64,000 nucleotides of DNA from Ricinus communis (taxonomy: Eukaryota; Streptophyta; Magnoliopsida; Malpighiales; Euphorbiaceae): positions 13,394,001 through 13,458,000 of the forward strand of contig NC_063260.1 in the NCBI RefSeq assembly GCF_019578655.1, given 5' to 3'. Below are positions 51,079 to 62,263 of this stretch, piece after piece. The notes below the pieces were generated by a model that did not search any database, was not told the origin of the DNA, and saw only the letters and a program-made list of their open reading frames with translations. Made by a program: the position numbers and the translations under genes. Every line of letters begins with the position of its first letter. Positions within the stretch are counted from its first letter, which is position 1.

Positions 51079-54000
51079 ATGGCTGGATTGGAGGAATTAA
51101 GAAAGAAGCTCACGCCGTTATTTGATGCTGAGAAGGGCTTCTCTGCTGGGTCAACCTTGGACCCAAGTGATTCTTATATGGTAAGTGTTCCTTATAAAGA
51201 GAACTAGGTAGAGAAGCTCAAAGGTATTTTGCTAATTTATTTCATTCAACATGTGAAGTTGTCAGGTGGTGGAACTGTTAACTTATTGAGCAGATCATAT
51301 GGAGTTTACAACATAAATGAGCTGGGATTGCAAAAATGCAGTTCTTCACCAGTAGATGAAACAGATCATAGTGAGAAAACTTATCGATGTGCCTCTCATG
51401 AGATGAGAATTTTTGGGGCAATAGGTAGCGGTGCTAGCAGTGTTGTTCAGAGAGCTATTCATATTCCTACACATAGAATTATTGCTCTGAAGAAAATTAA
51501 TATTTTTGAAAAGGTCCGCATCTCCCATTATGATTTGTCCTTGTTTTTTTTTGCAAATGTCTTAGTATGAAGAGTTAATTTATGCTTTAGTTTTTTTCTT
51601 GGTTATAGGTAGGTACATTTTGCAGTCCTCTTCATTTCCTATCATATTTTCAGTACCTGTTAAAGGTTATGAATGTACAGGGTTAGTTTAATTATATCTT
51701 TGGCTTTGATTTTTGCCACGGTGTGGAAGCATGCAGTTCGTTATATGAGTAGTGATGAGAAATGACTTTTCATTTAGTCTATTAAAATCAAAGAAATCTG
51801 TTAGTGCTTATACAGTTGTGCACTCCTTGTTATCCATAAAGAGAAGCATTGTAGAATTCCACTCCATATGAACTAAGCACCACTATCTATCTTCAATAAG
51901 ACCACCGTCCCCAATTTATAATCTAAGCCTGTATGCCCAGTACCTATACTTGAATCATATGCAGTGACACTGGCAGCATAATTTTATTGTAGGAATTCTA
52001 CTGTAGAAGTACCACAAGTAAAAGATGCCATTTATTTTCCTTTTGACTAACATGCTCGATCTTGTTCTTTTATTAGGAGAAAAGACAGCAGCTCCTTACT
52101 GAGATTCGGACGCTCTGTGAGGCACCTTGTAATGAAGGTCTTGTGGAATTTCATGGAGCATTTTATACTCCTGATTCTGGCCAAATAAGCATAGCTTTAG
52201 AATACATGAATGGAGGGTCATTGGCAGATATTTTACGAGTGCAGAAAAGGATACCAGAACCAGTGCTTTCACATATGTTTCAAAAGCTTCTGCATGTAAG
52301 CAAATTAATGTTATTTAGGTAGTATTTCTTGTTATTGTAGCTTGATTCTGACTGTTGCATGCTTCATTCTTTTTCGGCTGCGTTCATAACTTCTGTTTTT
52401 AATATCTTTTCCCCTTGAAGGGACTAGGCTACTTGCACGGAGTTAGATATCTAGTTCACAGAGACATTAAACCAGCAAATATGCTTGTAAATCTCAAGGG
52501 GGAGCCTAAAATAACAGATTTTGGCATAAGTGCTGGCCTGGAGAATTCAGTGGCAATGGTTAGTGATAGATGCTACTGATTATGACCTTCCTTTTATGTC
52601 TTCAGCTTTTCTTTCATCGAATATTAATTTGGATTGGGGTTCTTCACTTTCATGTTACTTGGATGTAGATATTCATTATGAAATGGATGTTGTTTTTGCT
52701 AATCTTTCTTTTCCTGAATATATACTTTGTCAGTGTGCTACTTTTGTCGGGACTGTAACATACATGTCACCTGAGCGAATTCGAAATGAGAGTTATTCTT
52801 ATCCAGCTGATATTTGGAGCCTTGGTCTCGCTCTCTTTGAGTGTGGCACAGGCGAGTTTCCATACGCAGCTAATGACGGACCTGTCAACCTTATGTTACA
52901 GGTGAGATGACATATTTATGTGATTCTGATTTACTTATTTACACGTGGATGTCCTGGATTCTTGTGTACCTCAAAAACTTTTTTTCTCCATGCATTGTTT
53001 TTATCTTGGTTCAACTAAAATTTATTTCAAAAGTTAAACTGAAGTTATTGATTCTTCATTGAAGATCTTGGAAGATCCATCACCATCACCATCCAAACAA
53101 ATTTTTTCTCCAGAGTTCTGCTCTTTCGTTGATGCTTGCCTGCAGAAGGATCCAGATGCTAGGCCAACAGCAGACCAGGTAAACAAATGATTGATGGAAT
53201 TTCTTGTTTCTTTTCTTTGTGCATAGGGATCCTTTTCACCCTGTTCCTGTTCTAACTTTAACCACCTGTTGTAAAGTAGAGATATGTCCTCAAACTTATC
53301 ATTGTTATTATTCTTTTATTTGTATTTCTTTTTGACTGCAGCTTCTTTCACACCCATTTATTTCCAAGTATGTGCACACAAGTGTAGACCTGGCAGCATT
53401 TGTCCGAAATGTTTTTGATCCAATGCAAAGATTGAAGGATTTGGCAGATGTAAGTATGTGACTATTAAAAATGTGCTTGTCAAAGTCTTCATTAACTTAA
53501 ATGCTGATATTTATCAAACAAGTACGTGTCATTTCTTATTTGATCATAGGTTCGACCTGCAAGATCATTTCTGTGTCCTACCTTTGAGTCTTGTATGGAG
53601 TAGTTATTTACCCAGCAGGAATACAAGTCCTGTCCATTCTCTCATGTGGGAACATGGACGGTTCTTGAAAGAGTAGTAATCGCATATTCTGCATATGCAC
53701 ATTGATCAAATAAGTATATCACGTTTTTCATTTAATCTTCTAGCAGATCCATAAGATGTTTACCTTTACTTTTTTATTTTTTATTGATTTTTTTTTATAT
53801 CTACGAGCTGCCAGTTTTCTAGTATTCTTTATCCAGCAGTGATGTAAAGCCAGTCCAGATCTTGAAACAGCACTTGCCACTCACACTAACACTAATAGAC
53901 TTTTAATGCATATTTTTACATCGCCAGATGCTGACAATGCACTATTACTTACTGTTTGATGGACCGGATGAGCTTTGGCAGCACACAAAGACACTATACA

Positions 54001-54759
54001 AGGAAGGCTCAACTTTTAGGTACTCAATTATGCAATGACCTTCTGTTATCTATTCCCTGAAATGAAAGAAATTGTACTTCTAGAAAGAATTTAATAATCC
54101 TTATCAAAAAATGTGCACCAGAAGATTTAATTGGAAAACATTTTCGTGTTCTACTTTTTCTTCAAAATCATGGGCTTGAAAACAACTGAGCCTCTGTGGT
54201 AAAGCAACTATTATATAATGTAGATCCTGCAGAAAAACAAACTTCTCTATGTGCAGTAGTAGGGGGACAATGGGATTAGAAGAAAAATTCTCTTAGACAA
54301 TACCCGAGCCTTTATCTTTTGCTACTTTTAAATTTGAAATTGTCCTCACTTATATATTATTCCCTCTGTAGGCTAAGATAGGTTTTACTTCTTTTTAGTT
54401 TCTCTGGGAAACAATCTGTTGGTCCTAAAGATATCTTTGCAAACTTGTCAAACATTCGGAGTACATTAGCTGGTGATTGGCCCCCTGAAAGACTTGTTCA
54501 TGTTGTGGAAAAACTACAATGCCGTGCTCATGGTCAAGATGGAGTTGCAATCCGTGTGTCTGGATCATTTATCATCGGAAATCAGTTCCTAATATGTGGG
54601 GACGGTTTACAAGTAGAAGGATTGCCAAATATTCGAGATCTTTCAATTGATATTCCCAGCAAACGAATGGGCACATTTCAGGAACAGTTCATCATGGAAC
54701 CAGGAACCGTCGTTGGATGCTACATCATAGCTAAACAAGATCTTTATATCATACAGTAG
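51079..54759 (+). CDS. MKK3: MAP kinase kinase MKK3 (kinase plus NTF2-like domain), 9 exons
   Basis: Dual-specificity MAP2K of plant group B, which activates group C MAPKs (MPK1/2/7/14) and MPK6 in ABA, jasmonate, wounding and seed-dormancy signalling. Exons: 51079-51180, 51259-51513, 52077-52295, 52421-52558, 52734-52901, 53065-53178, 53342-53449, 53928-54019, 54399-54759. The frame is 518 codons plus stop, the family's usual length. Kinase landmarks: Gly loop [11 protein letters not shown] (87-97), ATP-binding Lys112 in ALKKI, catalytic HRD 205-207, DFG 225-227. The activation loop Ser235-X5-Thr241 fits the plant MAP2K S/T-X5-S/T rule. The C-terminal 150 residues form the NTF2-like domain found only in this MKK group ([16 protein letters not shown]). 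The start gives the family N-terminus [20 protein letters not shown]. It converges on CDT2. Confidence 0.96.
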
Positions 54760-55993
54760 AATAACTAACTATAAGATTCATCTCCTCCGAGGTTAGTTGA
54801 TTTTACAATGCTTTTCAAGTTCTTATGGCCATTGGTCTTGCTAATTACAGTGTTTTATGATGGAATTTAGCTTGTGAAGAAGTTTTTCCTTTTTCTTAGG
54901 CAAACTTAACTTCTTAAAATCATTTACAGACTATGTTTTTCCATTTGTTCTACTAATGAGGTGTTTGCTTAATTCTTACCTGAACTTGCATGGTACTTCT
55001 TTTCATGACAGATATTTAACTATTTCTACTGCAAGAGATCTGAGAATGTCTGTTTCGGATTAGCACACTTGTTGACAATTCAGTATTTAATACCAAGAAA
55101 TTGCAGTATTGCCATGTGATTAGTGTTGCTGTGAAGTGCAACAATACCATGTTAGGCAAGGTAGTTATCATCTTTGGCTAAACTTCAAAATAACATGTGT
55201 GTTAATAATTGTATAGTATCTCACTCTGTAAGTCTTCCAGTTCCCAGCCAGGTAGGTGGTCATACCCCATAACCATTTGGCTTTTTTGCTACAATCTGAT
55301 GTATCTGGCCTTTAAAGGTTTTGAATGAAGATTATTCTGACCTTTTGATAAAAAAAATATTTTAAAAAAAAGTTCACAATCATAAGGTATCGGATTTTCC
55401 TACTGTATATTATACAAGATAAGGGAAAGGAAAGATATTGATAGACAGCTATTTTTTTGTGTACTTTGAGCTATGATTCTCAGTGTAGAGACATTTTCAA
55501 TCAAACCAAATGCTGAACAAAATCAAATTACAGATCAGTAAACTCATTTCAATTAATTGTTAAAAAAAAAAACTTGTCTCAATGAGAAACCGTACCCTGC
55601 AAATTTAGGGTGTGAATCAATATCTAAAAACAGTAGCAACTGAATGTAGCGATTATAAACAGTATAGGCTAAAAGTTTACACTAATTCTATACTCAATCT
55701 TCAAAAACATATTTGCAAGGAAAACGGCAGAATGAATTGATGGTACAAAATACTGCCTTAAAAAAATATCCTTTTGTTTGTCGCTTTACATTTCAAAATT
55801 AACCCTGCAAAATGAAAATGCAACACAATCAATTTCGCATTCCAGTAAGTGCAAATTCAAAGAAATTAATTATCGGAGGTGGGGGAAGAAAAATATTACC
55901 TATGTAATCTGAAGAAAATGATGCACCAACTACTCGAGCAAAAAACCTACAAAATGCGAGTGCTGGTTGATTCATTTATACTCTTTAGTATCT
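54760..55993. other. Tail-to-tail spacer between MKK3 and CDT2
   Basis: The two convergent genes leave 1.23 kb that must hold both 3' UTRs. Composition is moderate at both ends. No gene or strong terminator-like structure was seen. Confidence 0.5.
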
Positions 55994-58900
55994 TTAGGCT
56001 GCTAGAAAGTAATCCCGGATAGTCTTTCTTTTCAAAGAAGATGGGGGATTCAAAACAGAAGACGGGCTCTTCATTGCTGCTTCAGGTGTTTTGTCAAAAG
56101 TTCCTTTTGAATCAGAACCTGAGGAGAACTTTCTCTTGTGGGCTTCAGGGGTGCTTAGAGTAGGCATTCTGATAGAGTTCGGTAAGTCAACCTGGAGTAA
56201 TTCATCTGAAGAATTCAAATGATTGGAAGTTTTTGTAAGACTCAACGGTTCTTCATTCATTAAAAGCCTTCTACATTCCTCACTAGGAATTGCCATTATT
56301 CTCCTTCGAATAGAAGATGGGGATCTTGAGCTAGAATAATTATTGCTTTGGATGTTCCAAATGCGGACCTATCAAATAAAGAAGACTTTTAGCAAATGAG
56401 ATATTCCAGACACATTTTAAGATACAAATAATCAGAATCAACTAACATAAGCATGAAATAATGCGGAGTAGCGTGTGATCAAACTAAAACATCAAGCACA
56501 AGTGTTATACGTTATTCATCAATTGTACGACTTTATAGGAGCATGTTCTTACAGTGAAGTCATCTGAAGAAGTGGCTATCTTCCCATCATAGGGGCACCT
56601 GCAGCAAATTGTTTTGGAATATAGTTAGTATATGTACAGGATAGGTCCTTTATACAAACTGCATCTGGCTAAAAAGAAATACCAATCTACTGCTGTAACT
56701 TCTCCATCATGGCTTTTCAATGTGATGGGATCTGCCTCAGGCTTGTTCACCTGCCATGGCATGCTAATCATTATGTACAAATCAAGATTGAAAACTAAAA
56801 TAAACAATAATTCAGAAAGAAACAAAACCTGCCATATGTAGGCATTTCCATCAGTAGATCCACTGAGAATTTGAGTTGCATCAGGACTGATTGCTGACTG
56901 CAAGTTGATAAATCAGTTAGAATGTCTGCCACCACAGCTTCATTTCACTATAGAGTACTTAATGTTTAAACATACTAAGAGAAAAGAGTATTCAAGGTCT
57001 TCTTCAAAACAATCCCTTACCTTTACATAGAAGGATTCAATCCGGCATCCAGAGAATGACTGCACGGGACCCTTTTCAAGCTGAAGTGCGTTATACAAAT
57101 AGATTCTGACAAAATATTATAATTGTCTTAAGATGTGTCACCGTGATATTTAACTATACTCAAGGATAATTTTCCAAACCGAAAATTACCTATTGTCCAT
57201 GCATGAAGCAGTAAGAAAGACTCCATTTGAATCCTGAGATAGGCTAGATATACCGTGCAATCTTCTGTCCTGAAATGAGTATAGAAAAATAAATGGTCCA
57301 TCAAATCATTGATATGCTGTGAATATCAAGAAGTTTAACTGATCTTCAAATTTATTGAACATTACAGGTATAAAATATTTAAGAGAAATTAAACTGCAAA
57401 CAGACCTTATCGGCTGATTTAGGATGAGGGCACGCCTGAGTCACGTGAGTCTTTAAGTTTCTGGCATCCCAGAATTTTATAATGCTGAAATAATTTGACC
57501 AATAAATGGAAGGAAGTAAAGTCAGTAAATGTCATTTCAATTAAGGAATTAAAATTCAACTCAGACTACATATGTTTTATTCAGACCTGTCCACTGCTCC
57601 AGCAGTGGTAATGGAGACCTCATCTTTGAGATAAAGAACTGATGTGATGCTCATGGAAGCAGCCTGAAAGAAAAAAAAAAAAAGGATTATTATTAACATG
57701 AACTACAGTTGGATGCAAAGAAACTATAGAGACGGACAAACCTTTCCCCGCCTAACCCGCTTCGCATAAGGTGAAAGATGAGCTCTTTTCACCATGGACG
57801 TTGGACTGAATGAAGTGTGAAAAATAGCATCGGAAGAATAAACAAAATGTATTAGGAAAATTATTAGCTGCATTAAAAGAGCACAATGCCCTCAATTAAA
57901 TGACGGAAAGAATGTAACTCACGTTATGCAAGTTATCTCACTTTTGGAAGTAGTGTTGCATCTCAAGTCCCATGTGGCAAAGGACCCATCTCTAGAACCA
58001 GAAACAAGAATATCTATAACAAAAATAGAGCAAAAATTATATTGCTGCAATCAGAAGAAATTATCCTCCCCAACCCAACATTTAACATGCATATTAAAAC
58101 ACCTACCAGAATTTGTTGGATGGGAACACATAGATTTAATACTTCCTGTGTGCCCCATCAAGACTCCAATGCATTTCTTCTCCTGTGCGTCCCATATCTT
58201 TATCTGTACAATATCCCACGAGGTATCTTATATTGTTGAACCCAAAAGCAATTAATAATAGTTAATGGTTATATCAAAACCCTTCGTAAATGCATTAAGA
58301 GTAATGTTAATACAGCAGATGGTTTGGTCTATTCCCTTTTGGTTTAAGGTAAGGAATAGGAATGAAAATGATTATTCTTTTTTTTTATTGATTGGAGTCC
58401 CAATGGGATATGAGTTACACAAGAGAAGATAGTCATCTTCTTATATTTACCATAAAAAAGAAATTTCACTTGGTGAAAAAGTAAAGGGAGTTCAAGGCCT
58501 ACAAATCCCAAATGCAATTACTCTTCCCACTTTAACTAGGCCTAAATATAGAATAGTTATATTTTATATATTGTTTGATCTAGTGTGAAATGAAAATTGA
58601 ATTTCTTTATGATTAACGCCAATTGTTTAATTTTTGTTAAGAAATAATATATATATATAAATGACATGATTTTATTTTCTTTATTTGACCATTTATAATT
58701 GATTTAATTTAATTTTTATGAATTTTTTAAAAAATAATCATTCTGTAGAGAATGAATGATTTCTATTAACAGGGATTCCCATTTCAAAATAATTTTTGAT
58801 AAACTAAACATTGTTTAATGATGAGAATCAACTATTCCCATTCTCATTTCTATTATATTTTTTCATAAATAAGAAAACTTAGAAAATATTCAATAACCTG

Positions 58901-59907
58901 ACGCAAATAGAACTGAAAGTCACTTCATTAAGAATTAGTAGAGTAAAATACCCAGAATAATCTATTCATCTCAAACACGCGATAACTTACAGTTTGATCT
59001 CCTGAAGCTGTGAGTATATTAGTATCTTCCTGAAAAAGAAAGATTAAAGTTAGGTTAAACAATCATTTTAATCTAAGACTTCCATTAAAAACAGAATAAC
59101 AAACACAACCATTGTCTACTTCTTCTAATAGACACGGAAGCATAAATAAAATAAAAATCACCAATTCACGTAAATAATTAATAGCAAACATGTAATTGGT
59201 TATTTATAAGACAATAGGAAATTTTAATCACCTTAATCCAACATATATCAAATATAGCATTCTGATGAGCCACCCAGTCACTAATTCTAGCTGTATCTGC
59301 AATTATTAATCGGCACAAAAACATGGTTAAAATCCCCTAAACCAGATAATTTTACCAACTAAAATAAACTAATACTGTCCTTAGCCAAAAAAAAAAAAGT
59401 AAAAGAAAAAAAGGGAGAACCTGAACACTCTTGATGAGAGGCATAAGAAGGGAACTTCTTGCGAGAATCAAACAAGCTCAAATACCCATCCTCATCAGAC
59501 ACAGCCAAAATATGCGAATTTTTATTTGTCTGCAAATTTTTTTAATTAAAAGAAACACAGTTCAGTTAAAAAATAACAGTTATAAGCTAATAAATGAAAT
59601 GTAATAGAAACTGTGTATACCTCGCAAAAAGAAATGGCTAAAGGGGGCGTTTCTTCGCCGTCGTGTTCAACCGCTAGGGCTCCAAGTTCTGTAAAATCTG
59701 TGGCTTTGTCTCCTACATATGGTCGCTTTTTAACTGATTTTAAACAAATAAAGACAAAATCAGTAATCGCATACAAACAATTTTTATGAGAAAGAGAGAG
59801 GGAGAGAGCGGTGAGATGGTGTGGCTCATGAGAGGGAGAAAGAGTGTGTTTGTACCTTTGAATCCGTTGAGTTCTCTGGATCTGATGCCTTGAAAGAAGG
59901 AGTCCAT
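55994..59907 (-). CDS. CDT2/DTL-type WD40 substrate receptor of CUL4-DDB1, 16 exons
   Basis: DENTICLELESS/CDT2 homologue: the receptor that lets CUL4-DDB1 ubiquitinate PCNA-bound substrates such as the licensing factor CDT1 in S phase. Exons (high to low): 59856-59907, 59621-59733, 59421-59529, 59232-59296, 58991-59029, 58107-58203, 57923-58013, 57742-57805, 57587-57663, 57406-57484, 57190-57269, 57021-57105, 56829-56897, 56683-56750, 56553-56598, 55994-56368. All borders are GT-AG with matching phases; 502 codons plus stop. WD repeats include [34 protein letters not shown] and [17 protein letters not shown]. Two WDXR boxes (WDLR, WDAR), the DDB1-binding signature, are present. The last 100 residues are Ser/Pro-rich and disordered-looking, ending [15 protein letters not shown], a PIP-box-like tail. 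Two E2F sites lie upstream. Syntenic and similar to At3g27640. Confidence 0.92.
58320..58860. repeat. Possible MITE relic in a CDT2 intron
   Basis: The 58204-58990 intron is unusually long for this gene. It contains GGAATAGGAATGAAAATGAT on the left and, inverted, ATTCCCATTCTCATTTCTAT on the right, with further GATTCCCATT-type words between. This pattern is seen in small hAT-like plant elements. Exact ends and a target duplication were not found. Confidence 0.35.
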
Positions 59908-60053
59908 GGCCGGAGAGATTTTGAGACCCAGAGAGAAGGGAAGGGGCAGTAACTTTTCTTTTCTTTTCTTTTTCTGTTTGGGTCAGTAGGAAGTAGTACT
60001 GAGTAGTGACTGCGACTGTGAATATGAATGAGGGTGTTCATTATTGAATTCAA

Positions 60054-60098
60054 TTTGGCGCCACCGCCGAACATTGTCGTTTTTAACCACGCGGGAAA
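60054..60098. promoter_or_regulatory. Pair of consensus E2F sites upstream of CDT2
   Basis: TTTGGCGC at 60054-60061 and GCGGGAAA (reverse of TTTCCCGC) at 60091-60098 both match the E2F/DP consensus TTTSSCGC exactly. They lie 147-191 bp upstream of the CDT2 start in opposite orientations. This fits G1/S-specific transcription of a replication-control gene. Confidence 0.7.
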
Positions 60099-60300
60099 AC
60101 TCAAATTTCTTCGCCGCGGTGTTTTTATATTATACAATTTAATAATACGCAATTAAATTTCAAATTTCTATTAAAAAGGGAAAACTTATATCTATTTCGT
60201 AGATTTAAAATTAAACTTTTGTAATAATAAGCAATTAAATTACAATTCTTATAAAAAGGAAAACTCAGATTTCTTCGTCCCCGCGATGTTCTTATACGAT
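60094..60300. repeat. ~80-bp decayed tandem repeat, about 2.5 copies, at the CDT2 promoter
   Basis: Units begin GGAAAACT at 60094, 60179 and 60258. The first two share TAATA(C/A)GCAATTAAATT and end ATTAAAAA or ATAAAAA. The first and third share GGAAAACTCARATTTCTTCG and a following CCGCG. The repeat overlaps the distal E2F site, and only the gene-proximal copy has an intact GCGGGAAA. Confidence 0.7.
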
Positions 60301-62173
60301 GATCCTGAATCATGATACTTATATTTTTCTAAAATTAATTAAAAAAATTTCAAAATAACTGTTATATTATTATATTAATAAAATTTTTAAATATCAAAAA
60401 ATATAAAAATATATCTTAAATAGTATCTTAAATTACTATTAATTTTTAAAGTAAAATAAATAATAATAAAATATTAAAATATCCATTAAATTTTATGTAT
60501 GTACTCATTTTACATTATTACTAGCAATCTTATCTATATGTAATGTGATTAGTATATGAAATTAATTTTAAAATTTAAAATTATATCAAATAATTATATG
60601 TTAATTAAATAAAATTTAATATATTTTTATAAATAGTAAAATAAATTATTTATTTAAATTATTATAGTATAATTTTTAGTAAGTGATTATGTATCTCAAA
60701 ATATATTAATACTTGTTCATTTTCAAAGAAAATAATTACTTTTATTAGGAGTGTTAAAACGCGTTGGTAGATTCATGTTCAAATTAGGTTGGTTTGTTTA
60801 AGTGATGTGATTAGAGTTAACATAATCAAATTGGTTTGCTTAGGTAACATAATAGAATTACGAACATGATCTATTTATTAATCGTATTAATTTATTACAA
60901 TTTTAATATAAAATTATTTTTTAACAGGTGATGCGAATATAACACACATAATACGTTTATTTAAAATGAATTATGTACAAGTTATACAATTTGATACGAT
61001 GCACTTAATTTGTTAAACGAATGATACAACTTATTTACTTTAACATATAAATTATTATATTTTTTAAAATTAATAAAGATATTATACATAATATCAAATT
61101 ATAAATATATGTTATATATTATGCATTTTATTTTTTATAGAATAGCGAGAATTTTGTTAACAAATAAAAAAAGAAAGAAAGATAGGAGGCGGTATTACCA
61201 AGAGATAAGATAAGAGATGTTGTTAGAGTTTTGTTATGCGAATTAGTTATTATTAATTGTTATTATTTTTTATTTTTATATTATTTTATTGATTTATTTT
61301 ATGTATATTATTTAATTATATTATTTTTATAAAATATATGAGTTTTAAATATGTTAGTCACATAATTCAACACAACATATAAAATTAAATAAATTATAAT
61401 AAATTTATAAATTAATGAATTAGACAACTTATTTCAAGTTATATCATAAGCGGATTAATCTATTTACTAATACGCATTTGATAAGACTTAATTCTAAAAT
61501 ATTTTTTTTTCATATTTGAGAATTGACCAATAAATCAATTTTTAATAAATTATTCGATATTGCAGCACTAATAAATGAACAATTAAATATCACAACGTTT
61601 GATAATTTGCATCAAAATATAAATAAAATCATCAAGCAAAAAATTAAAACTTTGATAAAATATAATAAAATGGTAAGTGCCATTAATTAGTTCACTAATA
61701 AATAATAGTTTCAATTTTAATATAAATATATTAAATTAAATTTATAACTAAAATATTAATAATAATTATACAGCACAGAAATAAATAATTAGTAAATTTA
61801 ATTCGAAGATCGCTAGATTGATGCAATTTGAGTCTAAAAATTGTCAACCCGTGCTTGTTTCGCAATATTAAAAGAAAAACATTTTCGCATAAAATATATT
61901 TTTGTAAATAAAAAATACATTACAAAAAAAAGTAGAAAACGAGGGCAGAATCCAACTCCAATTTGACCATCTCTGTCCAAGCCCCGCGTAAAAGGTCTCG
62001 GATGGACCGGACTGGAATCGAGCCCCAGAAGAGGGCTAGTCCTCGTATCCCATACGTATGAACACTAGCAACCGCATCCCAAAACTACCAAATTCGGAAC
62101 CGATTAAAAGAAGAAAAGGAAATACACCGACCCGACCCACATCCACTTGATTGGATTGGAACCCAAATTCCTA

Positions 62174-62182
62174 AAACCCTAA
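62174..62182 (+). promoter_or_regulatory. Telo-box upstream of Pescadillo
   Basis: AAACCCTAA lies about 85 bp upstream of the start codon, within the likely leader or core promoter, followed by a CT-rich stretch. Telo-boxes are enriched in promoters of plant ribosomal-protein and ribosome-assembly genes, which suits Pescadillo. Confidence 0.6.
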
Positions 62183-62263
62183 AACCCACTTCACGTCTCT
62201 CTCTCATAGCCCCTCTCTATTCTTCTTCTCTCTCCCCTGTTTTGCTAAACTCCTTTTGCAGCG

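Larger units (their letters stand above)
59908..62263. other. Divergent spacer, CDT2 and Pescadillo promoters
   Basis: The left 200 bases are GC-richer and hold the CDT2 promoter. The right 300 bases (about 61960-62263) are also GC-richer and hold the Pescadillo promoter and leader. Between them is about 1.6 kb of AT-rich DNA with no supported gene. Confidence 0.6.
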
